Assembly: GCA_963813195.1 (NCBI GenBank)
Contig: CAWEYC010000033.1
Location: forward strand, 253,531 to 317,530
From: Roseiarcus sp963813195
Lineage (GTDB): Bacteria; Pseudomonadota; Alphaproteobacteria; Rhizobiales; Beijerinckiaceae
DNA length: 64,000 nt
Direction: 5' to 3'
Part shown: positions 1 through 7,734 of the stretch, in pieces
How the letters are laid out: each line of letters begins with the position of its first letter
Numbering within the stretch: the stretch's first letter is position 1
The notes under the pieces: generated by a model
Database searches by the model: none
Seen by the model: the letters and a program-made list of their open reading frames with translations, nothing else
What the model was told of the DNA's origin: nothing
Program-made: the position numbers and the translations under genes

Positions 1-216
1 ACCAGAGGGCCTTTGCGGCGGACGCGGCGGCAGATGCTTCAGCCGCGCAAGCTCATCCTTGACCGCCTGATACTCGACTTTCAGCTTGGCGAACGCTGCG
101 CCGATCTTCTCATTCTCAGACCGAAGTCGCGTCACCTCGCCAAGCAAATCCCGCACGACGCCGATCAGCTCAGCGGGCGTCAGGCGTTCGAGCGAATCAG
201 GTTCATGGGCCGGCAT
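1..216 (-). CDS. IS66-like transposase, N-terminal part (copy 1)
   Basis: These are the first 72 codons of a transposase nearly identical to the one at 1533-3164; the frame runs off the window start. The start is the ATG that corresponds to the start of the intact copy. The visible part is the N-terminal leucine-rich, probably coiled-coil region (MPAHEPDSLERLTPAEL type) that precedes the catalytic domain in this family. Whether the gene is complete cannot be told from this window. Confidence 0.75.
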   Translation of the reverse strand, partial: MPAHEPDSLERLTPAELIGVVRDLLGEVTRLRSENEKIGAAFAKLKVEYQAVKDELARLKHLPPRPPQRPSG

Positions 217-282
217 CCAAAGCTTGAATCACATTTTCCGATCCCTGACTCCCCCCGCCGCCCGGAAATCTGCCCCGATTAC
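1..282 (-). mobile_element. IS66-like element, left-end part of copy 1 (cut by window start)
   Basis: Read on the minus strand, this stretch matches the left end and 5' transposase region of the complete IS66-like element at 291-3201, with only a few base differences. Its terminal repeat ends at position 282 and faces the left terminal repeat of the second copy; only 8 bases (283-290) separate them. The rest of this copy lies outside the window. It is the same element family in opposite orientation, and unlike the second copy it has no IS630 insertion in its left end. Confidence 0.85.
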
Positions 283-290
283 CACTGAAC
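283..290. repeat. 8-bp target site duplication (left copy)
   Basis: The octamer cactgaac lies between the two facing IS66-like ends. It recurs at 3202-3209 directly after the right end of the complete element. An 8-bp duplication is the usual target duplication length for IS66-family elements. Confidence 0.8.
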
Positions 291-327
291 GTAATCGGGG
301 CAGATTTCCGGGCGGCGGGGGGAGTCA

Positions 328-1500
328 TACGGTTTCCGGGTGATCACCTCGGGTTGGCGATTTTCGGCCACCAATGGAATCCGGCCTGGCTCTTGATCTT
401 TTCGCGTTCGCTGGCGAGAGCGGCGCATCGCGTGGAGATGATTTCGTCAAGGGCCTCGATGGTGGGGATGTGCTTGTTGACGACGGGTTCGTCGACCAAC
501 GACCAGAGCGTTTCGGCTGGCTGCACCTCCGGGGTGTAGGCGGGCTGAAAGACGAGGCGAACGCCGTCCGGGACGACGAGGCCGGCTTCGCCGTGCCAGC
601 CGGCGTTGTCGAGCATCAGCACGATGCGCCGCTCCCGCCCGGCGCCGGCTTCCTCGGCGAACAGCTGCAGCAGCGCCTCGAAGAACGGCTTGGACACGCC
701 GTTCGAGACGTACCAGAAACTTTCGCCCGTGGCCGGAGAGACGAACGCCGTCACGTACAGCCATTCGAAGCGATGATGGCCGTGCGCGGTCGGCCGCACG
801 CCGATCGGCGCCCAGACCTGGCGGGTCACCGGCTTCAGGCCGAGCCGGTGTTCGTCGGTCGCAAAGGCCTCGATCGGCGTGTCGGGATGGAGCGCCGCTT
901 CCTCGGCGACGACTTCGGCGAGTTTTTTTTGAACGCCTCTTGCTCCTCGGGCGTCGCCGCTTTCGGGTTGCGCGGCCGCGGCTTCTGGATCGACCAGCCG
1001 ATCGCCCGCAACGCCTCCCAGCCGCGTTGCGGCGCGAGCGAGGCTAGCCCCAGTTCGCCCGCCATCCAGCGCGCGACCTTGCCGCTCGTCCAAACTCCGC
1101 CGTCGGGCGGCGGATCCGCCAAACGTGCGCGCAGGCGCTCCAACAGTTCGGGCCTCAGAACCTTCGCCGACGCGCCGTTGCCGCGACGCAGATCGCCCAT
1201 CGCCGCAGGCCCAAGCGCGTTGTAACGCTCCACCAGTTGTTCGATCCAACGCCGCCCAAACGAGGTCATCGCCGCCACCTCGCCGGTCGAATGCCCCTTC
1301 GCCAATAGCCAGATCGCCTGAAAATGCCGCGAAGACGTCACGTCCTCGCACGCCTCGTACCGCTCCTCCAACGCCGCAACGCTCAGATGACCGGCAACGT
1401 AGGCCATGCCCGCCTCCCGCGATTCATGGCCGTTCTATCTACCAGCAGAAATCCCCGACGGGAATCCACAACCCGTCGAGTCAATCAGCCGGAAACCGTA
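328..1500 (-). mobile_element. IS630-family element nested in the IS66-like element
   Basis: Inverted ends cggtttccgg (330-339) and ccggaaaccg (1489-1498) are bordered by TA on both sides (328-329 and 1499-1500). Insertion at TA with TA duplication is characteristic of the IS630/Tc1/mariner group. Comparison with the uninterrupted left end of copy 1 (about 230-260) shows this block is extra DNA. The element carries a single transposase on the minus strand read through a frameshift. Confidence 0.85.
344..1407 (-). CDS. IS630-family transposase, two frames joined by -1 frameshift
   Basis: The gene is a DDE transposase that cuts and pastes the surrounding element. The N-terminal frame starts at the ATG at 1407 (MAYVAGHL) and holds the helix-turn-helix region. 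The C-terminal frame carries the catalytic motifs: ATDEHRLG (first Asp), LMLDNAGWHG (second Asp) and VQPAETLW (Glu). The two frames overlap at a run of eight A residues on the coding strand (complement of 923-930), and moving from the first to the second needs a -1 shift. Read through, the protein is about 354 residues, a normal length for the family. Programmed slippage at A-runs is well known in IS630 elements, so this is probably functional rather than broken. Confidence 0.85.
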
Positions 1501-1532
1501 TCAGGGATTGGAAAATGTGATTCAAGCTTTGG

Positions 1533-3164
1533 ATGCCGGCCCATGAACCTGATTCGCTGGAACGCCTGACCCCCGCTGAGCTGATCGGCGTCGTGCGGGA
1601 TTTGCTTGGCGAGGTGACGCGACTTCGGTCTGAGAATGAGAAGATCGGCGCAGCGTTCGCCAAGCTGAAAGTCGAGTATCAGGCGGTCAAGGATGAGCTT
1701 GCGCGGCTGAAGCATCTGCCGCCGCGTCCGCCGCAAAGGCCCTCTGGTATGGACAGAGCGACGGATGGGCCAAAGGCTGGCGGCGACAAGGGGGGACGTT
1801 CGACGCGCCGGCGCGGCAGCCAGCTCGACAAGCTGACGATCAGCGCAACGGTGGTGGTGAGAGCGAAAGCTCCCGCCGGTTCGCGTCACAAGGGCTATGA
1901 AGACGTGGTGGTTCAGGACTTGAGCCTGCATCCGCAGGTGACGCGCTATCGGCGCGAGCGATGGGAAACGCCGCAGGGCAAGACGATCATTGCCGATCTG
2001 GCTGCTGGGATTGTCGGGGGCTATGGCCCCAACTTACATCGCGCCGTATTGACGCTTCACTTTGCCGGACAAATGACCTGCGAGCGCATCGTGACGTTTC
2101 TCAATGACATAGGCGTGGTGATTTCGAAGCGACAGGTCGTCCGCCTGTTGACGGCCAAGCTGGAGGCGTTTCGCGCCGAGGATGAGGCCGTGCTGAAAGC
2201 CGGCCTGGGCGGCGCCTATGTCACGGTCGACGATACAGGGGCGCGCCATGCTGGCAAGAACGGCTACGCCACACAGATCGGCTCTGATCGCTTTTGCGTC
2301 TTTCGCACCGGCGCCGCCAAATCGCGCATGGCTTTTCTGTCACGCCTTTGCGGCGGCGCATCGCTCTATGTGATCAACGACGCGGCGCTCGATTATATGA
2401 AAGAGCGCGGCCTGCCGCAGAGCGTCATCGACAAGTTCGCTGGCCATGAGGACCGCATTTTCCGCAGCCCCGAGGGCTGGGAGCGGCATTTGCAGGCGCT
2501 GGGGCTGAGCGTGCTGAAAGTCACTCCCGATCCCGTCCTGATCGCTAACGAAGGCGCGCTGTGGGGCGCAATCCGCCATCAAGGATTGTTGCAGGACACC
2601 GTCGTCGTTTCCGACGACGCCGGCCAGTTCCGCATCGCCGTCCATGCTTTGTGCTGGGTTCACGCTGAGCGGCTCGTCCATAAATTGGTCCCCGCCAATG
2701 ACAAGCAGCGCAACGCCATCGAAATCGCCAAGCGGATGATCTGGTGGTTCTATCGCGCTTTGAAAGACTACAAACTCGCCCCAAATCCTGAACAAGCCCA
2801 GGTTCTGCGCGCGCGGTTCGACCGCATCTTCAACCGCGCCAGAACCGGCTACGCGACGCTCGACAGTCTCCTCAGACGTCTTTATCGCAACAAAGACGAA
2901 CTTTTACGCGTTCTCGAGCGGCCGGGCATCCCGCTCAACACCAACGCCTCGGAAAACGACATCCGCGCTTTCGTCACCAAGCGAAAAATCTCCGGCGGAA
3001 CCGTCAGCAACAAGGGCCGCGACGCACGGGACACCATGCTCGGGCTCGCCAAAACCTGCATGAAGCTCAAAGTGTCCTTTTTCGAATACATCGGCGCACG
3101 CCTCGGAGTCGCAGGACCAACAATCCCACCCCTCGTCGACCTCATCCAAACCGCACACCCTTGA
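1533..3164 (+). CDS. IS66-like DDE transposase
   Basis: A 543-residue transposase. The N-terminal ~70 residues are leucine/charge-rich and likely coiled coil, followed by a basic proline-rich linker (PPRPPQRP, STRRRGSQ). The catalytic core includes YVTVDDTGARH (first Asp), VVVSDDAGQF and ALCWVHAERL (second Asp region), and a C-terminal LNTNASENDIRAFV segment with the Glu. The closing KRKISGGTVSNKGRDARD is typical of IS66-type C-termini. The start is an ATG at 1533, and the same start is conserved in copy 1. The gene is uninterrupted, so the element may still move, although its left end has been pushed about 1.2 kb away by the IS630 insertion. Confidence 0.85.
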   Translation: MPAHEPDSLERLTPAELIGVVRDLLGEVTRLRSENEKIGAAFAKLKVEYQAVKDELARLKHLPPRPPQRPSGMDRATDGPKAGGDKGGRSTRRRGSQLDKLTISATVVVRAKAPAGSRHKGYEDVVVQDLSLHPQVTRYRRERWETPQGKTIIADLAAGIVGGYGPNLHRAVLTLHFAGQMTCERIVTFLNDIGVVISKRQVVRLLTAKLEAFRAEDEAVLKAGLGGAYVTVDDTGARHAGKNGYATQIGSDRFCVFRTGAAKSRMAFLSRLCGGASLYVINDAALDYMKERGLPQSVIDKFAGHEDRIFRSPEGWERHLQALGLSVLKVTPDPVLIANEGALWGAIRHQGLLQDTVVVSDDAGQFRIAVHALCWVHAERLVHKLVPANDKQRNAIEIAKRMIWWFYRALKDYKLAPNPEQAQVLRARFDRIFNRARTGYATLDSLLRRLYRNKDELLRVLERPGIPLNTNASENDIRAFVTKRKISGGTVSNKGRDARDTMLGLAKTCMKLKVSFFEYIGARLGVAGPTIPPLVDLIQTAHP

Positions 3165-3201
3165 AGCCTGCCCGCATCGCCCGGAAATCTGCCCCGATTA
3201 C

Positions 3202-3209
3202 CACTGAAC
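3202..3209. repeat. 8-bp target site duplication (right copy)
   Basis: The octamer cactgaac directly follows the right end of the IS66-like element and matches 283-290. Confidence 0.8.
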
Positions 3210-3549
3210 TTGACAAACGCCGCCAGGCGCCTTTCCGACCCGCTCCGCGCCTGGCCGGAAGGCCCAGCGTCCTGACGAGGTAAAGATAGAGTAACGCGAC
3301 TTCGGACGTTCGGAAAGAAATTGTCGGCTCGCAGACAGCTCGCAGCGACTTGGCGAATAGTTTGGACCGAAGGCGGTCGGCGGTGGTTCGCATAGAAAGG
3401 CCAATTCGGCTGCGCGGTCGTTCTGCGCGCGCCATTGACAGCCTCAAAACTTCGTAAAACAGGCTTCCACGAAGTCGACGACATCTGAGAAAAGTTCGTG
3501 CCAGCAAGCTCCAACCCCGGTAAATCGACTTGGACGAATGAGGACTCCT
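3210..3549. other. Intergenic region right of the IS nest
   Basis: No gene is recognised here. On the minus strand an open frame of about 75 codons (residues such as RTSEVALLYLYLVRTLGLPARRGAGRKG) runs toward the right end of the IS66-like element. It could be the leftover of a gene interrupted by the insertion, but I cannot identify it. The last bases contain the Shine-Dalgarno sequence of the cupin gene (gagga, 3540-3544). Confidence 0.4.
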
Positions 3550-4059
3550 ATGGAGCACAATCAGAGTCGACGAGATTTGCTGTTGGCGCCGCTTCTTATG
3601 GCCCTCCCATTGGTTGCTTCGCCCGCGTCCGCCAGCCCCCTCAATCCTACCGAGACCATAATCAAATTGCGGGACGACCTGCCGTGGAAATCGGACCCTC
3701 GCTTTCCGAACCGGAGTTCCGATGCCTGCCCGCTGTTTGGCGACACCAACGCGATAGGCCTGTATTACACGCTCATCCGATGGTGGCCGGGCTATATGAG
3801 CGCGCCGCATTCCTACAGCACCGACCGGCTGTGCGTCGTCGTCTCGGGAACATGGTGGTGCAATAGCGGCGCGGATTTCGACCCGCCCTCGTGCGTGCCC
3901 GTGCCTGCGGGCAGTTTCGTGCGTCGCGTCGCCGGAACTCCCCATTATGATGGCGTCATCCGCGGCCACAGCGAGCCGGCCGTCATCGCGATCTGCGGTA
4001 TCGGGCCTGTCAACCTGAGGCTCGTCGATCCCTCCAAGCCTCTCGTCAGAGCTGTCTGA
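3550..4059 (+). CDS. Secreted cupin-domain protein, probable Tat substrate
   Basis: About 169 residues. The N-terminus MEHNQSRRDLLLAPLLMALP has a twin-arginine motif followed by a hydrophobic stretch and an ASASP-like cleavage site, so export to the periplasm by Tat is likely. The mature part looks like a small single-domain cupin: WWPGYMSAPHSYSTDRLCVVVSGTWW matches the cupin 1 region with a metal-binding His, and VPVPAGSFVRRVAGTPHYDG matches cupin 2 with a second His. The start at 3550 is chosen over an in-frame ATG at 3538 because gagga lies five bases before it. Substrate unknown. The gene stands alone between the IS nest and a dispersed repeat. Confidence 0.65.
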   Translation: MEHNQSRRDLLLAPLLMALPLVASPASASPLNPTETIIKLRDDLPWKSDPRFPNRSSDACPLFGDTNAIGLYYTLIRWWPGYMSAPHSYSTDRLCVVVSGTWWCNSGADFDPPSCVPVPAGSFVRRVAGTPHYDGVIRGHSEPAVIAICGIGPVNLRLVDPSKPLVRAV

Positions 4060-4137
4060 CTGATCTTCGACACTTCCGACCTGGACGCCGGTCGAAGCGC
4101 GAGTTTCATGTCGATTTGCGGGGCGCCGAGGCTCCTA

Positions 4138-4288
4138 AAGCGCTTTGCATTTAGGTTGAACCGGCCCCGCCGTTCTTCGCGAGCGAAGCGTGGCGATCCA
4201 GACTAAGCCGCCGCCGCAATCCCAAAGTCTGGGCGGTCCGAACTCGCCAGGACGGCTGAGGCTTGATTCGACCTGAAAGCAACGCGCG
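4138..4288. repeat. Dispersed repeat, copy A (about 150 bp)
   Basis: This block is nearly the same as 7489-7616, in the same orientation. Shared segments include gcatttaggttgaaccggcc, cgcgagcgaagcgtggcgat and cgacctgaaagcaacgcgcg. Copy A has about 22 extra bases in the middle (around 4215-4238). It lies directly after the 3' end of the amidohydrolase gene (minus strand). Its nature is unknown; it has no open frame of note. Confidence 0.8.
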
Positions 4289-5627
4289 CTAGGCGCACAT
4301 ACCAAGCGTCCTGGCGAGATCCTCGTGCCGCGGCAAAGCATCCAGGACCCGACCGCCTCTATTGATGACGATCCGGTCGGCTTGGTCGCGGCAGAACAGG
4401 CTGTTCAGGCCACGAGCCGAGAAGATCACGAGCTTGGCCGGCAGCCCGACGCCGATTTCGGCCTAGCTCGGGTCTACGGATTATGTCGGCAGGGGTTCGC
4501 GTCGCCATTTCCAGCGCGCCTTTCATCGGATCGTCGGTCTGAAACACGCGAACCGCCTGTTTCAGCGTGTCCAGCATGTCATGATCGCCATAGGGGAACC
4601 ACGCATCGCGGCAATTGTCGCCTCCAATGGCGAGCGGCAGGCCCGCCTCCATGATTTCCTTGGCGGCGGTGACTCCGCGCCAGCGCGGCGTCCTCCCCGG
4701 CGCCCGATCCATCAGGTACATCATCGCCGCCGGCATCGAGACAAAGGACAAGTCCGCTTCCCGCGCGAGCGCCAGCGTCGTGGAAATGACTTCGTCGGGT
4801 TGCAACGAGAGGTTGACGCAGTGCCCGCACACGACGCGCCCGTCGAAATTCGATCGAAGCTTGGCGCGGGCGATGTTCGGGAGCGTGAACGCCGCCAAAT
4901 TGCTCGACTGGTCGACGTGCAGGTCGACGTCGAGGCCGAATTCGCGCGCTAGGGCGAAAAGCGCGTCGAGCGCCTCGTCCAACTGTTCGTGAGCGCCGTT
5001 CACGAGCTCCAGAGTATCTGTGACACCGCCGAGAACGCCGCCATGACGCGCGGCCAATTCGGCGAGTTCCCTCCCGAGCGGGCTCAGATACGCGTTCATC
5101 GGCGTGATTGCGACCGCTTGGAGGTCGACTCGGTCGGCCCACTCGCGCCGCAACTCGGCGAAAAGAGCAAAGCTCCGTTCCGCCATTGGGAGCGTCACGC
5201 TGTCGAGATGCGTGCGGATCGCAGAAACCCCGTGCGCATATGCGCACTGGAGGCCGAATTCCATCCGCGCCCTCATTTCCTCGACCGCCCACTGCGCCCG
5301 GTCGCCGATAGTGACGGCGTAGCCGCCGTGTAGCGTTCCGTCTGGCCGGACGCGGGGAATGACATGGCCTTTGTCGAGGTGCGCGTGCATGTCGACGAAG
5401 GTCGGCCAAACCATACGCCCCTCGAGGTCGACGCCGGCGACGTCGCTTTCTTCGGTTCGGGATGGGCGCACCTCGGCCACGCGTCCGTCGTCGATGACGA
5501 GGTCGACGAGGACGCAACCCTCCCAGTCGACGGGACAGTCGCGAACCGGCGGTTCGAGCAACGCGCTGGGAACGCGCGTTCTCGTCAACGAATATCGCGA
5601 CGATAGCGGTATGTTCAGGGTTTGCAT
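4289..5627 (-). pseudogene. Cytosine deaminase-like amidohydrolase with a frameshift near the 3' end
   Basis: Encodes a metal-dependent amidohydrolase resembling bacterial cytosine deaminase. Motifs: VDMHAHLDKGH (metal-binding His pair), IRTHLDS, DVDLHVDQSSN, VCGHCVNLS and IGGDNCRDAWFPYGDHDML (active-site Asp loop). The start is the ATG at 5627 (MQTLNIPL), preceded by gggagcg. The main frame is good to about 4460. There one extra base (an A in ccgaaatcgg on the coding strand, about 4456-4460) moves the true C-terminus into another frame. That frame reads IGVGLPAKLVIFSARGLN and so on, to a stop at 4289-4291. Without the shift the protein would be about 445 residues. It is divergent from a THI5-like binding protein, which suggests pyrimidine or related amide salvage. 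It could be a sequencing error rather than a dead gene; the exact substrate is uncertain. Confidence 0.75.
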
Positions 5628-5854
5628 GCTCGCTCCCGATAGGCATGACGAGCGAGAATTCTGGGCTGGGCGCGAACGCGCCGCAAGTCGAAAATTCAGC
5701 CGGCTTCGGTAATAGGGACACCATCCGGCTCGAGGTGCCGCGCCGCGGGGGATCGCCGTGGCGGCGCGGGCATTTGCGTCTTCGGGGCCGCAAGTTACTG
5801 TGGCGCGGCGCTTCGGTCGAAGGCCAAACCGCGAGTTCACCAACGAGGAAAGAG

Positions 5855-6859
5855 ATGTCTGTTTTCAAGTTCGTTCTCGGGGCGGCGAGCGCCCTCGCCG
5901 TGATCGCCTCGAGCGAGGCGTCGGCGGCCGACAAGATCAGCTTTGGGTTGAACTGGCTGGCCGATCCGGAACATGGCGGCTTCTATCAGGCGGTCGCCGA
6001 TGGCACCTACGCAAAATATGGGCTCGACGTCACCATCGTGCCCGGCGGTCCCCAGACCAACAACGCCCTCCTTCTCCTTGCCGGCAAACTCGATTTCTAC
6101 ATGGGCGGAAACATGATTCAGGCTTTTTCGGCGGTGCAGGAGGGGGTGCCGATCGTCGTTGTGGCCGCCGAGTATCAGAAGGACCCCCAGGTCATCTTAT
6201 CCCATCCGGGAGTTGGTCTCGACAAATGGAGCGACCTGCCAAAGGCGACCGCCTTCATCGGCAAGGAAGGACTTGTGTCGTTTTACGCCTGGATGAAGTC
6301 GAGCTACGGATTCAAGGATGAAAACGTGAAGCCGTATACTTACAACGCCGGTCCCTTCATCGCGGACAAAAACTCGATCCAGCAGGGCTATTTGAACGCC
6401 GAGCCGCATGAAGTCGAAAAGAACGGTGGATTCAAACCCAACGTATTTCTACTCGCCGATGAGGGCTTCTCCACCTATGCCTCAACGATAGAGGCGCGAA
6501 GGGAAACGATCGAAAAGAACCCGGATCTCGTGCAACGGTTCGTCGATGCGACCGCGATCGGCTGGTACCACTACCTCTACGGCGACAACGCGAGGGCGAA
6601 CGAGGCGATCAAGAAGGCCAATCCTGACATAACCGACGATCAGATCGCCTATTCGAACGCGGTGATGAAAGAACACGGCGTAATCGATTCAGGCGATACG
6701 GCGAGGATGGGGATCGGCGCGATGACCGATTCGCGAATGCAGGACTTTTTCCACAAGATGGTGAAGGCGGGCGTCTTCAAGTCCGACCTGGATTTCAAGA
6801 AGTCCTACACTTTGCAATTCGTTGATAAGGGGGTTGGGCTCGATCAGCGCCCCAAATAA
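5855..6859 (+). CDS. ABC transporter substrate-binding protein, NMT1/THI5-like
   Basis: A periplasmic binding protein of 334 residues with an N-terminal signal peptide (MSVFKFVLGAASALAVIASS...ASAAD). The mature start, KISFGLNWLADPEHGGFYQA, is typical of the NMT1/THI5 family, which binds thiamine-pyrimidine precursors, riboflavin-like compounds or small aromatic ligands. The start at 5855 follows a strong gaggaaagag. No permease or ATPase gene is nearby, so it is an orphan here and would need to borrow a transporter encoded elsewhere. The divergent amidohydrolase suggests the ligand may be an amide or pyrimidine. The ligand cannot be fixed from sequence. Confidence 0.85.
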   Translation: MSVFKFVLGAASALAVIASSEASAADKISFGLNWLADPEHGGFYQAVADGTYAKYGLDVTIVPGGPQTNNALLLLAGKLDFYMGGNMIQAFSAVQEGVPIVVVAAEYQKDPQVILSHPGVGLDKWSDLPKATAFIGKEGLVSFYAWMKSSYGFKDENVKPYTYNAGPFIADKNSIQQGYLNAEPHEVEKNGGFKPNVFLLADEGFSTYASTIEARRETIEKNPDLVQRFVDATAIGWYHYLYGDNARANEAIKKANPDITDDQIAYSNAVMKEHGVIDSGDTARMGIGAMTDSRMQDFFHKMVKAGVFKSDLDFKKSYTLQFVDKGVGLDQRPK

Positions 6860-6904
6860 AGCGGTCGCGACGGAGCCTTGATTTGATTTTCCGATACGGA
6901 CGAG

Positions 6905-7480
6905 TCACCGAGTGCTCTGGTTGGCGTCTGTCCAGGTGGGCGCGGGAACGGATGCGGGCAAGGGCTCGTGAATCGCCAGATACATGGCGGCGGTCTCCTG
7001 CTGCTGATCGACGATCATCTCCTGCGCCAAGCGCTTAAGGATCGGATTGTGGCCGTAGCGGAGTTCCAGCACCGCCATGTCGATGGCGCCCTGATGATGT
7101 GGCGCCATCATGTGGACAAAGTCGGGATCGACGTCTCCCGACGGAGTGATCGCCATTCCACTCATCATCTTCGACATTGCGCTCACGTTGCCACCGAGAA
7201 ATGGCGCTTCGGCAGGAAGCGACGACCTATAAGACTGGGCACAAAGCACGGCGAGTAAATCTGCCAGGGATTTGGTGTTACTCGGATCGAAGCCCTTCGG
7301 AATTCTCATCTCTGCTTGTCGAGCGCATGTCAGGGTCACTGCGGAGCCGACCAAAGCTGACGTTGCCACAATGAACGCAATTAAAATAGGACTCACTCGC
7401 AGCGACGCGCGATATGAAAACAAACTCCGCGTCAACTCAAGCATCCTGCCCGCCATTGAGGCTTGTTCGGTAGTGGCCAT
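6905..7480 (-). CDS. DUF305-family membrane-anchored protein
   Basis: About 191 residues. An N-terminal transmembrane or signal-anchor segment (RVSPILIAFIVATSALVGSAV) is followed by an outside domain with the family signature DFVHMMAPHHQGAIDMA and a further His/Met-rich helix. DUF305 proteins are often linked to copper or metal stress; here that is only inference. The start at 7480 (MATTEQAS) has aaggcg at suitable spacing; an in-frame ATG at 7498 lies inside the neighbouring repeat. A partial copy of its 3' end is found at 9371-9492. It is convergent with the binding-protein gene. Confidence 0.75.
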   Translation of the reverse strand: MATTEQASMAGRMLELTRSLFSYRASLRVSPILIAFIVATSALVGSAVTLTCARQAEMRIPKGFDPSNTKSLADLLAVLCAQSYRSSLPAEAPFLGGNVSAMSKMMSGMAITPSGDVDPDFVHMMAPHHQGAIDMAVLELRYGHNPILKRLAQEMIVDQQQETAAMYLAIHEPLPASVPAPTWTDANQSTR

Positions 7481-7488
7481 CGCGAAAG

Positions 7489-7616
7489 CGCCTTGCATTT
7501 AGGTTGAACCGGCCCCGCCGTCTTCGCGAGCGAAGCGTGGCGATCCAGACTAAGCCGCCGCCGCAAGCTCGCCATGACGGCTGAGGCTTGACTCGACCTG
7601 AAAGCAACGCGCGCCA
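7489..7616. repeat. Dispersed repeat, copy B (about 128 bp)
   Basis: Direct-orientation partner of the repeat at 4138-4288, without the ~22-base central insertion. It sits directly upstream of the DUF305 gene and may carry that gene's promoter. Together the copies bracket a 3.2-kb block holding the amidohydrolase, THI5-like and DUF305 genes. Confidence 0.8.
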
Positions 7617-7734
7617 GCCTCTTCGTAAACAATTCTCCAAGTCCACATAACAGGTTCCGGTCTGCTGTCAGACCGGACGTTGACGGCAAGCGTTTTTGCC
7701 AATTACCGACGTCTTGCGGCGCACCAGCACGCTT

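Larger units (their letters stand above)
291..3201 (+). mobile_element. IS66-like element, complete, with a nested IS630 element
   Basis: The left end begins gtaatcggggcagatttccg and the right end closes with its inverted complement (about 3180-3201), giving terminal inverted repeats of about 22 bases. Identical octamers (cactgaac) flank the element at 283-290 and 3202-3209. One long DDE transposase is the only IS66 gene. There are no small tnpA/tnpB-type accessory genes, as in the single-gene branch of IS66. About 1.17 kb of IS630-family DNA is inserted at 328-1500, between the left terminal repeat and the transposase. Without it the element would be about 1.74 kb. Confidence 0.85.
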
